The notes beneath the pieces were generated by a model. It worked only from the letters and a program-made list of their open reading frames with translations. It was not told the DNA's origin and did not search any database. The position numbers were made by a program, and so were the translations under genes. Shown piece after piece: positions 46,256 through 54,716 of a DNA stretch of 64,000 nt. The DNA is from CBDBJL01 sp965206365 (GTDB lineage: Bacteria > Pseudomonadota > Alphaproteobacteria > JABAAW01 > JAHZMA01), in the NCBI GenBank assembly GCA_965206365.1, contig CBDBJL010000016.1, positions 130,941 through 194,940 of the forward strand, written 5' to 3'. Every line of letters begins with the position of its first letter. The stretch's first letter is position 1.

Positions 46256-47719
46256 TTGATGTCATCACCTCATCTGAAAATAGACGCCAGACAAAGCCAA
46301 AATCTGGTTTTAACACCACAAATGCAACAAGCGATTAAGCTTTTACAATTTAATGCCTTAGATCTAAACCAATATTTAACCGGAATGCTAGAGACTAACC
46401 CCTTTTTAGAACATGATCGGGGCCATGCTGGCGATACATTAGAAGAGCTTAATATTTCTGAATCCTCAGAACATGCCGGCGATTCTCTTGAAGCTATGCT
46501 TACCGATGGTTGCTGCAATGAAGCTTTAGATGTTTCTTATGAAAATCAATTTGATGAAGATTACCAGCCCCCCTCAACAGCTACCCATAGCGACAATTCT
46601 TATAATTATCTCGATGATTCCGCAACTCAATTGCCGTGCTTACGCGATCATATCGATCAACAATTACGCATCGCCTTCACCGACAATAAATCATTATTAA
46701 TTGGACAAATCCTATTAGATAACATCAATGAACGTGGCTGGTTACCACAAAGTGATGCGCAATTGATGAGCGAGCTTAAAATAGACTTAAAAGAATTACA
46801 TTTTGTTTTAGGTAAAATGCGACAATTCGACCCCGTTGGCATTTTCGCCCGTAATATTGCCGATTGTTTGGGGTTGCAATTGCTAGAAAAAAACCATTTA
46901 GACCCAGCAATCCAAATTTTATTAGATAATATCGAACTCATTGCGACACGCGAATATCATAAATTAATGCGCTTATGCCAAGTTGATGAAGAAGATTTGC
47001 GTGATATGCTTAGCGAAATTCGTACTTTAGAGCCAAATCCAATTGCAAAATTCTCTCCCCTTACCGTTGATATGATTATCCCCGATATTTACACCCGCAA
47101 AGGTACACGAAATAATTGGATTGTAGAGCTAGGGGGGCATGCACAATCTGCAATTCGAACCAATCATCATTATTACAATGCAGTAATGCAAGGAACCCAA
47201 GGACGTGATGACAAACAATATGTCCAGCATAATTGGCAAGAAGCAAAATGGATGGTACGTGCCCTTACGCAGCGCAACGCAACCATCATGCTTGTTGGGC
47301 AAGCCATTGTTCAACGCCAAATTGGTTTTTTTCGTGATGGCATTAATGGGCTTAAACCCTTGGTTTTGAAAGATATTGCTCAAGATGTAACGATGCATGA
47401 AAGTACAATTAGCCGTACATGTTCTGGAAAATATATGGCAACGCCACATGGTATTTTTGAAATGAAATATTTCTTTACCAACGCTTTGAAAGGCAATAGC
47501 AAAAATGACGATGGGCTTTCTGCTCAAGCCGTAAGGCAGCGAATTAAAACCTTAATCGACAATGAAATCCACCATAAAATACTATCCGATGATGCCATTG
47601 TTGAAATTTTACGTGCCGAGCATATTGATATTGCCCGTCGCACAGTTGCAAAATATCGAGATTTAATGAAAATTCCTTCATCTGCGCAACGCAAACGTAA
47701 TAAATCTGCAATCTTCTAA
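46256..47719 (+). CDS. rpoN: RNA polymerase sigma-54 factor
   Basis: A 487-residue factor: Gln/Leu-rich activator region I (LVLTPQMQQAIKLLQFNALDL), an acidic linker, core-binding region, the helix-turn-helix (MHESTISRTCSGKYM, TPHGIFEMKYFF), and the RpoN box ARRTVAKYR near residue 470. With FliX and chemoreceptors present, flagellar-gene control is a likely job. The start (46256) is next to the lptB stop. GTG or later ATG codons are possible alternatives. Confidence 0.96.
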   Translation: MMSSPHLKIDARQSQNLVLTPQMQQAIKLLQFNALDLNQYLTGMLETNPFLEHDRGHAGDTLEELNISESSEHAGDSLEAMLTDGCCNEALDVSYENQFDEDYQPPSTATHSDNSYNYLDDSATQLPCLRDHIDQQLRIAFTDNKSLLIGQILLDNINERGWLPQSDAQLMSELKIDLKELHFVLGKMRQFDPVGIFARNIADCLGLQLLEKNHLDPAIQILLDNIELIATREYHKLMRLCQVDEEDLRDMLSEIRTLEPNPIAKFSPLTVDMIIPDIYTRKGTRNNWIVELGGHAQSAIRTNHHYYNAVMQGTQGRDDKQYVQHNWQEAKWMVRALTQRNATIMLVGQAIVQRQIGFFRDGINGLKPLVLKDIAQDVTMHESTISRTCSGKYMATPHGIFEMKYFFTNALKGNSKNDDGLSAQAVRQRIKTLIDNEIHHKILSDDAIVEILRAEHIDIARRTVAKYRDLMKIPSSAQRKRNKSAIF

Positions 47720-47741
47720 ACCTGAAAACGAAAAACCTCTC

Positions 47742-47891
47742 ATGAAACCCAAAAAAAACCTTCCCGCTTGGTTAAAAGCCATCTTTGCTTTAAGCCTAGT
47801 TACCATTTTCTATATGCTGGCACGGCATTACCCCCCGCATGTGCTCATAAACATGATCTCAAATATGACCCCCAATATTACCTTGGGGTGA
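47742..47891 (+). CDS. Small single-span membrane protein
   Basis: A 49-codon reading frame: a basic N-terminus MKPKKNLPAWLKA followed by a hydrophobic helix IFALSLVTIFYMLA and a polar tail. It ends 13 bp before the Ca/Na exchanger gene and begins 22 bp after rpoN. The ribosome site is weak. Its regular amphipathic pattern and tight packing favour a real gene; function is unknown. Confidence 0.45.
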   Translation: MKPKKNLPAWLKAIFALSLVTIFYMLARHYPPHVLINMISNMTPNITLG

Positions 47892-47904
47892 TCATTTTCT
47901 TTTC

Positions 47905-48825
47905 ATGACCTATTTCTTACTTCTATTAGGGCTATTTTTGCTCTATCAAGGCGGTGAAATCACCGTAGAGAATGTGGTGAAAATTGGGCATAAATTCCAA
48001 CTCTCCCCGGCTTTTATCGCCGCAATTATCATTGGTTTTGGCACTTCTTTGCCTGAATTTATCACAAGTTTTCTGGCTGCCTATCATGGCAATAGTGGCA
48101 TTGCTGTTGGCAATATTTTGGGCAGTAATATCGCCAATATTTTGTTAATTTATGCTTTGGCAATTATGTTTTTCCCCTTCTCGATGAAACAGAATTCCTA
48201 TATTTGTACCAGCTTAATTTATATGCTGAGCAGCTTTGGATTATTATGGCTAACTTCTTTTTTCGGCAATATCACCCTACCAATTGCCATTTTAATGCTG
48301 GTCGGCTTTGCCAGCTATCTTCATTACGCGCTGAAAAATACACATGCCAGTTCACCCACCATCAGCACCGATCAGGGCTTCAGCTTGATCATCTTCCTGA
48401 AAACTATTTTGGGCATTATTTTCTTACTTGTCGGTGCTAATTTCACGATCGATAATGCCTCGCTAATTGCTTTGGCTTTTCATGTACCCCAAAGTTTAAT
48501 TGCTGTATCTGTGATCGCCCTGGGCACCTCTTTGCCCGAAATATCAGCAACATTTGCCGCCATTCGACTAAAGAATGCCGAAATTATTGCTGGCAATGTT
48601 GTGGGAAGTTGCATTTTCAACTCGTTGTTGGTATTAGGAAGCTCAGCGCTGATCGCACCTCTACCTTTTGCTGAAAATCTTGCCCAAACCGATATTTGGA
48701 TCATGCTAGGCTCAGCCATGGTCTGTAGCTTTTTTATCTTAGGCACGCCCAAGAAATTTTGGGGCTTGCTGGGAATGATCCTTTACCTAATTTATATTGG
48801 CACCACCTTGAAAAACTTCTTCTAA
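47905..48825 (+). CDS. Sodium/calcium exchanger, CaCA family (YrbG-like)
   Basis: A 306-residue, roughly ten-helix protein with the two inverted alpha repeats of the family: GFGTSLPEFITSFLAA with GNILGSNIANILL near residues 45-75, and ALGTSLPEISATFAA with GNVVGSCIFNSLLV near 205-240. The acidic residues of GTSLPE line the ion site. YrbG-type genes often lie next to kdsD and lpt genes, as here. Confidence 0.92.
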   Translation: MTYFLLLLGLFLLYQGGEITVENVVKIGHKFQLSPAFIAAIIIGFGTSLPEFITSFLAAYHGNSGIAVGNILGSNIANILLIYALAIMFFPFSMKQNSYICTSLIYMLSSFGLLWLTSFFGNITLPIAILMLVGFASYLHYALKNTHASSPTISTDQGFSLIIFLKTILGIIFLLVGANFTIDNASLIALAFHVPQSLIAVSVIALGTSLPEISATFAAIRLKNAEIIAGNVVGSCIFNSLLVLGSSALIAPLPFAENLAQTDIWIMLGSAMVCSFFILGTPKKFWGLLGMILYLIYIGTTLKNFF

Positions 48826-48892
48826 GCGGAAAAAATCAAACCATCTTCAGATAAAATATTTGCAAATTTATACCCAAAATTATTGGAATTCT

Positions 48893-49648
48893 TTATTTCT
48901 TCTTGCTACCAACGCGCCAGTAAATACCGCCAAAAATTGTACCATGACCCATATGAAAAGAAGACAAACCCTGATTTCCAGCTGCACCGGTTAAGCCATA
49001 ATTTTGAAATTCCTTAATTTCAAAATCTCCAAATAAACCCAAGCCGGATTCGTCATTTAATGAAAGTTCAAATCCTACACCGGCACTTGTTACATATGCC
49101 AATCGTGCCCGTTCATCTGTTTTATCTTCCCGTATGCTCGCCTTGCCCCGGCCCATCATTAATTTCAGCCGTATTTTATCATTTCCAAACCGACCTACCA
49201 AATGCGCCGAACGTTCGGTAACGATATCCAAGGGCCCTTTTGTACCTTCATATTCTAACCCATAAACCAAACGTTTAAATTCCACTCCAACTCGGCCCGT
49301 ACCAAACCCAATAACACCACCATAACCAGGGGTAACATTATATTCATATTTTGGAGAAACCACTGCGGTGCTTGGCCCTATGGTGGCAGGAACAGCAGGG
49401 ACGGCAGGAACAGCAGGGACGGCAGGAACATAACCAGGCTGACCGGGCGTGCCCGTGGCGGGAACAGCAGGAACAGCAGGAACAGCAGGGGTGCCAGGAG
49501 TGACTATCCCCCCCGGGACCACATAGGCACCTTGCACTGCACCGATTGTACCCGAAGTCGAACCCAAAGCCAGATACATATTGCCCGCCCGCGCTTGATG
49601 CGAAAAGGGCAATAACAACAACATCGCAACAATCAAAAACCGTTCCAT
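48893..49648 (-). CDS. Outer-membrane beta-barrel with Pro-Ala-Val repeat tract
   Basis: A 251-residue protein with a signal peptide (about 1-21, HQARAGN). Residues about 49-95 form a low-complexity tract of VPA/VPAVPA units with GTPGQPGY. The rest is an amphipathic beta-barrel (GGVIGFGTGRVGVEFKRL; RLAYVTSAGVGFELSLNDES; GTIFGGIYWRVG). It is a close paralogue of the next gene. The tract lies before the barrel and would face the periplasm or the surface. Family unrecognised. Confidence 0.6.
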   Translation of the reverse strand: MERFLIVAMLLLLPFSHQARAGNMYLALGSTSGTIGAVQGAYVVPGGIVTPGTPAVPAVPAVPATGTPGQPGYVPAVPAVPAVPAVPATIGPSTAVVSPKYEYNVTPGYGGVIGFGTGRVGVEFKRLVYGLEYEGTKGPLDIVTERSAHLVGRFGNDKIRLKLMMGRGKASIREDKTDERARLAYVTSAGVGFELSLNDESGLGLFGDFEIKEFQNYGLTGAAGNQGLSSFHMGHGTIFGGIYWRVGSKKK

Positions 49649-49743
49649 TCAATTATCCTTCAAATAATACCTTCCATTCTCACTGTAACATAAAAAGTAA
49701 CAATAGTCATGAATTTTAAATTTATTTTTACATCTTCTTAAAT

Positions 49744-50607
49744 TTAGAATACCATGTTTCTTGCCCTTTTGCCATCGTTATTTTTTGTACCAACGCGCCA
49801 ATAAATACCACCAAAAACTGTATCATGCTTCATATGAAACGAAGATAAACCACGGGCATAGTCAGTATCACTGCCCCTAGTAGCATATTGTTGAAATTCC
49901 TTAATTTCATAATCAACAAATAATCCTAAACCGGATTCATCATTTAATGAGAGTTCAAATCCTACACCAGCACTTGTTACATATGCCAATCGTGCCCGTT
50001 CATCGCTTCCATCTTTCAGCAAGCTTGCCCTGCCCCAACCCATCATCAGTTTCAGACGAAGATTATCATTGCCTATGCGTCCCACCAAATGCCCTGAACG
50101 TTCAGCAACATTATCAATTGTTTTCTCTGAATCCTCATATTGCAAACCATATTCCAACCGCTTAAATTCCAGACCAACTCTACCAGTGCCAAAACCAAGA
50201 ACAACCCCGATGCCAGGAAGAATTCTATAATCAGTTTCCGAAGAAACACTGCCAATACTAGACACTTCAGGCACCGCAAGCACAGCAGGAACCGCAGGCT
50301 GGGCAGGCACGGCAGGCTGGGCAGGGATGTAAGGCGTGCCAGGGAGGGGTGGCAGGGGAGGAAGACCTGGGATTGGAGGGAAAATGGTAGGAGGTACGGC
50401 AGGCACGGCAGGCACGAAAGGCTGGGCAGGCTGGGCAGGGACGAAAGGGCTGCCAGGAATGCCAGGGGTGCCAGGGGTAATAAATGCAGCTTGGGCACTT
50501 CCCCTAGTGCCTGCAACCGAACCAAAAGCAACATACATATTACCCGCCCATGCTTGATAAGAAAATGACGGTAACAAAATAATAACCAGAAACAAAAATC
50601 GTTTCAC
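49744..50607 (-). CDS. Outer-membrane beta-barrel with Pro-Ala-Val repeat tract (paralogue)
   Basis: A 287-residue paralogue with the same signal, tract and barrel. Its tract is longer (residues about 42-115; PGIPGSPFVP, AQPAQPFVPAVPAVPP, IPGLPPLPPLPG). After GGIYWRVGTKNN the C-terminus reads NDGKRARNMVF. That tail comes from a sequence like the 3' end of trmB read in another frame, showing that the gene pair arose by tandem duplication of a unit starting inside trmB. Start RBS GGAGGA lies 13 nt before the ATG. Confidence 0.6.
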   Translation of the reverse strand: MKRFLFLVIILLPSFSYQAWAGNMYVAFGSVAGTRGSAQAAFITPGTPGIPGSPFVPAQPAQPFVPAVPAVPPTIFPPIPGLPPLPPLPGTPYIPAQPAVPAQPAVPAVLAVPEVSSIGSVSSETDYRILPGIGVVLGFGTGRVGLEFKRLEYGLQYEDSEKTIDNVAERSGHLVGRIGNDNLRLKLMMGWGRASLLKDGSDERARLAYVTSAGVGFELSLNDESGLGLFVDYEIKEFQQYATRGSDTDYARGLSSFHMKHDTVFGGIYWRVGTKNNDGKRARNMVF

Positions 50608-50688
50608 TTTAACTTAATCCTCCAATATTATTACCCCACCATTAAGTATAGCAGAAAAAGTAATAATAATCACGAATTATGAATGTAG

Positions 50689-51399
50689 CTATCTTATTTT
50701 TGCATTCTTCTGAAAGTGAAAATACCATGTTTCTTGATCTTTTTCCATCGCTTTTTTTCCATAATATGTTATTTTTCGCGGTGGAGTTTGCCAATCCTTG
50801 GCACAATTTACCAACCAAATAAAATCCCGGCGCTGTAGCATCACCGCTAAGATCCAGCACATATAATCGGGTGAATCTGTTCCTAAAATGATCCGTCCTT
50901 TATCGACAAGCCGATCATGCAAAATATCGATGAAATTATTTTGTAATAATCGCCTTTTATGATGCTTTTTCTTCGGCCATGGATCTGGATGCAAAATAAA
51001 TATCTTCGCAAATTGTCGACTGTGCAGATAAGGCAATAATAACCGCACATCATCGGAAAAAATACGAATATTCGTAATATTTTCTGCTTGCATGATTTGT
51101 AGCAATTTTGCCACCCCATGCATATAGGGTTCAGCACCAATAAAACCAACATTAGGATTATTTTTGGCTTGAAGTGCGAGATGCTCTCCATCACCAAAAC
51201 CAACTTCTAAAGCGTAGGAATCATAATTTTGCGTGAAAAAATATCGGGCAGAAAATAAATATCCTGGCAAAGATTTTGGCAAATGAATCGCATAATCAGG
51301 CAAAATATCGGTTAAAATTTTCCGTTGCGTTGCCGTAATATGTTTTGAAAATCGTCTGCCAGAAAAGCGCAATAAAGGATAGATTTTCATATCCAACAC
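50689..51399 (-). CDS. trmB: tRNA (guanine-N7)-methyltransferase
   Basis: The 236-residue protein shows LEVGFGDGEHLALQA near residue 77 (SAM motif I), GAEPYMHGVAKLL, a catalytic loop LHPDPWPKKKHHKRR near 140, and GTDSPDYMCWILAV near 180. It methylates G46 in tRNA variable loops. The N-terminus FSGRRFSKHITATQRKIL fits the family. The start could be Met at 51387. A near-copy of its last 60 bp lies after the neighbouring barrel gene. It forms a run with metK on the same strand. Confidence 0.93.
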   Translation of the reverse strand: MLDMKIYPLLRFSGRRFSKHITATQRKILTDILPDYAIHLPKSLPGYLFSARYFFTQNYDSYALEVGFGDGEHLALQAKNNPNVGFIGAEPYMHGVAKLLQIMQAENITNIRIFSDDVRLLLPYLHSRQFAKIFILHPDPWPKKKHHKRRLLQNNFIDILHDRLVDKGRIILGTDSPDYMCWILAVMLQRRDFIWLVNCAKDWQTPPRKITYYGKKAMEKDQETWYFHFQKNAKIR

Positions 51400-51453
51400 C
51401 CTATGAAAGCTCTAACAATCTCAAGGAACAATTTTAACCAACGATATTATTAA

Positions 51454-52614
51454 TCATCCAAGTGTTTTTAATTGTTCTGCAAGATCACATTTTTCCCATG
51501 AAAACGCACCATCAGCCTCAGATTCACGCCCAAAATGCCCATAGGCTGCAGTTTTTTGATAGATTGGGCGATTTAGTTGCAAATGTGTGCGAATTCCTCG
51601 CGGAGTTAAATCTACCAACTCTTGCAATGCCTTGCTAATTTTCATTTCATCAACCTTACCCGTTCCCTGACAATCAACATAAACAGAGATCGGTTGGCTA
51701 ACTCCGATTGCATAAGCCAATTGAATCAAACAACGCTCGGCTAATTTTGCCGCCACAACATTTTTGGCAAGATACCGCGCTGCATAAGCAGCTGAACGAT
51801 CCACTTTTGTTGGATCTTTTCCCGAAAATGCCCCGCCACCATGCGGGGATGCGCCACCATAAGTATCCACAATAATTTTACGCCCCGTTAGCCCAGCATC
51901 ACCATCAGGGCCCCCAATCACAAATCTCCCCGTGGGGTTAATATATAATTCATCATCTGTGCACATCCAACCTTCAGGCAAAATGCGCATCGCATGTTCT
52001 TTCACAAGCCCGCGAATATCCACTTGCTTCATATCTTCCTGATGTTGCGTTGATACCAAAACAGATTGCGCCTTAACCGGAATGCCTTTTTTATACTGCA
52101 ATGTTATCTGAGATTTGGCATCGGGCAACAAACCAGAATCCGGATTAGATTTACGGGTTTTTGCCAAAGCCCGTAAAATTTCATGGCTATAATAAATTGC
52201 CGCGGGCATAAAAATATCGGTTTCTGTACAAGCATAACCAAACATAATGCCTTGATCCCCGGCGCCCTCCTCTTTTTCTACGCCGGCATCAACCCCTTGA
52301 GCAATATCGGCAGATTGCTGATGCACGTAGGAAGCAAATTCAAAAGTTTCATGATGAAACCCTTCTTGCTCATAACCAATATCACGAACAACTTCACGCG
52401 CCAATTCTTCCATGCGCGCAACCGACACATTGCCACGAACTTCACCGGCTAAAATCACACGATTTGTTGTCGTCATTGTTTCCACCGCAACTCTGGCTTC
52501 GGGTTCGTAGGTCAAAAATTCATCCACAATTGCATCTGAAATTTGATCGGCAATTTTATCAGGGTGCCCCTCGCTCACAGATTCGCTCGTAAATAAATAA
52601 TCTTGCATCATCAT
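51454..52614 (-). CDS. metK: S-adenosylmethionine synthetase
   Basis: A 386-residue enzyme: GHPDKIADQISDAIVDEFL at the N-terminus, GDQGIMFGYACTET near 118, the GGAFSGKDPTKVDRSAAY P-loop-like motif near 260, and GGPDGDAGLTGRKIIVDTYGG near 235. It makes SAM from methionine and ATP, and thus feeds the several methyltransferases in this window. No SAM riboswitch can be seen in the 57-bp gap to the upstream gene. The start is one of two adjacent Met codons. Confidence 0.97.
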   Translation of the reverse strand: MMMQDYLFTSESVSEGHPDKIADQISDAIVDEFLTYEPEARVAVETMTTTNRVILAGEVRGNVSVARMEELAREVVRDIGYEQEGFHHETFEFASYVHQQSADIAQGVDAGVEKEEGAGDQGIMFGYACTETDIFMPAAIYYSHEILRALAKTRKSNPDSGLLPDAKSQITLQYKKGIPVKAQSVLVSTQHQEDMKQVDIRGLVKEHAMRILPEGWMCTDDELYINPTGRFVIGGPDGDAGLTGRKIIVDTYGGASPHGGGAFSGKDPTKVDRSAAYAARYLAKNVVAAKLAERCLIQLAYAIGVSQPISVYVDCQGTGKVDEMKISKALQELVDLTPRGIRTHLQLNRPIYQKTAAYGHFGRESEADGAFSWEKCDLAEQLKTLG

Positions 52615-52671
52615 AATTAACTTTCTAGAATTTGATTAGATTGAAACAGCAAAAACCACTTTCAGTAATTT

Positions 52672-52932
52672 TTATTTTTTAATTTTATTTTCAGATTTTT
52701 GCAGTGCATCTTCCAGAAGCTCGATCCGTTTTTGCAATTTTACATTTTCCAAAAGAGCATTTTCTGCCATCATTTTCACCATCTGAAACTCATCACGACT
52801 TACCATATGCTCTTGGGTTGCCATAAATTGCACCATTCGATCACGAACCAAATTTTCAACTTCGCGTTTTATTAAAAAAAGCATAGAAGCACCGCCACTG
52901 ATCACGCGCATATTGTCAAAAAACCTAAACAT
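52672..52932 (-). CDS. UbiK/BMFP-family small coiled-coil protein
   Basis: An 86-residue protein, with a helical N-terminal part and a C-terminal leucine-rich coiled coil (ENALLENVKLQKRIELLEDALQ), the architecture of the UbiK (YqiC) family. UbiK assists the UbiJ-dependent soluble ubiquinone biosynthesis complex in E. coli. Alphaproteobacterial members are shorter and less studied. It is upstream of metK in the same direction. Confidence 0.65.
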   Translation of the reverse strand: MFRFFDNMRVISGGASMLFLIKREVENLVRDRMVQFMATQEHMVSRDEFQMVKMMAENALLENVKLQKRIELLEDALQKSENKIKK

Positions 52933-53019
52933 GTTTTTTCTTACCCTTTTTGTCTAGCAATTACAAGGAAAACCATTACCGTCTTTCTTATTTTTATGAT
53001 CTATGATCAGCACAATTCC

Positions 53020-53529
53020 CTACTGAATTTCTTGTGAATTGGGTTGAGCGACCCCGCTTCGCTGCGCAACAAGTAAATATAAGCATTGTCGTAAAATGGT
53101 CGGAACCACTCTATTTTCCAAGCCCCCACTTCGCAAGTTTGCATAAGAGACAATCGCATCTTGCCCAACAAACAGGTCTATAATACAATCTTTGCTACGA
53201 TATTGCAAAAACTCTTTGCCCAAATCACGACGCAAAAAATCAGGTTTCCCCAGATGCGTAATAATCTCATTTTTCTTTTTGCCAACAAATTCAGCCGGGT
53301 CATATTCAGGCAATTCTTGTAAACGAACAACAATAGAACTTTCTTTTTTTTGTTCGATCAGCAAATCATCATACACAGGTTTATCGTGATAGGAAGAAAT
53401 ACAACCAGATAGCCAAGTTGATAGGAATAATAGCGATAACCAACCCCGTAAATGCAAAATAAATTTTGCGACAAAAGAAAATAATTGCAAAAGAAAAATT
53501 CCTTTTTTTCTAAATATGATAATTGACAA
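53020..53529 (-). CDS. Lipoprotein with SmpA/OmlA-like fold
   Basis: A 169-residue protein. After a hydrophobic stretch the lipobox LSGC gives an acylated Cys near residue 43. The mature part contains EFVGKKKNEIITHLGKPDFLRRD, then EFLQYRSKDCIIDLFV, the two-strand pattern of BamE-like lipoproteins. I cannot say whether it is the BamE of this organism, since its length and ending differ. The promoter shared with divergent rpmH overlaps its start. Confidence 0.55.
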   Translation of the reverse strand: MSIIIFRKKGIFLLQLFSFVAKFILHLRGWLSLLFLSTWLSGCISSYHDKPVYDDLLIEQKKESSIVVRLQELPEYDPAEFVGKKKNEIITHLGKPDFLRRDLGKEFLQYRSKDCIIDLFVGQDAIVSYANLRSGGLENRVVPTILRQCLYLLVAQRSGVAQPNSQEIQ

Positions 53530-53550
53530 TCACTTATATACTGTTATACT
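53523..53550 (+). promoter_or_regulatory. Strong sigma-70 promoter of rpmH
   Basis: Consensus TTGACA (53523-53528), a 16-nt spacer, then TATACT (53545-53550) preceded by TG at the extended -10 position. It is about 75 bp before the rpmH start, and the best promoter match in the window, as expected for a ribosomal-protein gene. Confidence 0.8.
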
Positions 53551-53625
53551 CGCCTTGATGTAAAGCTAAAGATTTGCTTTAGCCTGCCTTATATCACTAT
53601 TAATTGTTGCATCTGGAATTTAACT

Positions 53626-53760
53626 ATGAAGAGAACCTTTCAACCCAGCGTCTTAATTCGTAAACGTCGTCACGGCTTTAGAAGCCGAATGGCAACCAAG
53701 GCGGGGCAACGTATTATCAATTCGCGTCGTCAAAAAGGGCGCAAAAAATTATCTGCTTAA
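53626..53760 (+). CDS. rpmH: 50S ribosomal protein L34
   Basis: A 44-residue basic protein, MKRTFQPSVLIRKRRHGFRSR to KKLSA, the highly conserved L34. It lies in the classical rpmH-rnpA-yidD-yidC order. Many proteins read PSNLVRKRRHGF at positions 7-17; here the second half of that motif is PSVLIRKRRHGF. A 116-bp gap separates it from rnpA. Confidence 0.97.
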   Translation: MKRTFQPSVLIRKRRHGFRSRMATKAGQRIINSRRQKGRKKLSA

Positions 53761-53876
53761 TGGCTTGTATCATAGATATAAATTTCAAGCTTAGCGAAAC
53801 CTTAGATAATCTAAAATAATATTTTCTCAGTTTTGATTTTCCAATTTAAATTTTACTCTTTGGTGGAGATAGGCTC

Positions 53877-54317
53877 TTGGTGGTTGAAAAGTTAAGAAAG
53901 CGCGTTGATTTTCAACATATGACTCTTCACGGTGCATTAATTCACAAGCAAAGCCTATTAATGCAATATTTTCTGCGTCGCAATCATTCCATGGCAAATA
54001 GCCCGATTCGTGTTGGGTTTACCGCTAGTCGCCGAGTTGGCAATGCCGTTATGCGAAATTTGGCAAAGCGAAGATTACGTTCTTTGGCATACACATATCT
54101 CCCGAAATTAGGGGTTGAGGGGATGGATTATGTGATCATTGCACGACAACGATTGCTAACCACAAAATTCATCCATTTAGAACAAGATTTTATTAAATCG
54201 CTTGCTCAAGCCACAGAAAAACCTAACGAAAGATATACGAAACGTGCTCGTTTCCCACAGAAAAAGCACAGAAAAACCAAAAAATCAATATTACCGCAAT
54301 CAAAGAAAACCTCATGA
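53877..54317 (+). CDS. rnpA: Ribonuclease P protein component
   Basis: A 146-residue basic protein with IRVGFTASRRVGNAVMRNLAKRRLR near residue 40, the RNR-like RNA-binding motif of RnpA. It binds the RNase P RNA for tRNA 5' processing. There is no ATG in frame upstream; translation starts at TTG 53877 or GTG 53880, behind a GGAG 8 nt before the TTG. The C-terminal tail is Lys-rich. It overlaps yidD by 4 bp (ATGA). Confidence 0.9.
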   Translation: MVVEKLRKRVDFQHMTLHGALIHKQSLLMQYFLRRNHSMANSPIRVGFTASRRVGNAVMRNLAKRRLRSLAYTYLPKLGVEGMDYVIIARQRLLTTKFIHLEQDFIKSLAQATEKPNERYTKRARFPQKKHRKTKKSILPQSKKTS

Positions 54318-54682
54318 TTAGGAACCAAAGCCCAATCACTCGCAAAAACAATCCCCAACAGAAAAAAAAAATAAGAGCTTCGCTTATTTTACCCTTAATT
54401 TTCATCTTGCAATTTTACCGTTTCGTCCTATCCCCCTTACTGCATATGCTTGCCAGCCAGGGGATGGTCTCTGCTTGTCGTTTTTCTCCTAGCTGTAGCG
54501 AATATGCAGTTGAATCTTTACGCCGTTTTGGGCTATATCAAGGAAGCGTTTTAACATTGAAACGATTTTTGCGTTGTCGCCCTTGGTCATCCTTTGGCTT
54601 TGACCCTGTTCCAGAAATATTATTAAGCAAAGCAAGACCCAATCAATGTGAAAATCACAACAAAAACAATCATCAGATTTAA
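54314..54682 (+). CDS. yidD: Membrane protein insertion efficiency factor YidD
   Basis: A 122-residue small membrane-associated protein: FYRFVLSPLLHMLASQGM, the three-Cys motif CRFSPSCSEYAVESLRRFG near residue 57, and LKRFLRCRPWSSFGFDPVP near 82. The conserved cysteines and YA(V)ES are as in E. coli YidD. It works with YidC in insertion of membrane proteins. It overlaps rnpA by 4 bp and is 34 bp before yidC. Confidence 0.93.
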   Translation: MIRNQSPITRKNNPQQKKKIRASLILPLIFILQFYRFVLSPLLHMLASQGMVSACRFSPSCSEYAVESLRRFGLYQGSVLTLKRFLRCRPWSSFGFDPVPEILLSKARPNQCENHNKNNHQI

Positions 54683-54716
54683 ATTAACCTGCTATCACCG
54701 ATAAGGCAATCTTTTT

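Noticed and set aside
52615..52671. SAM riboswitch upstream of metK
   Set aside because: The gap is only 57 bp with no pseudoknot-like complementarity that I can see.
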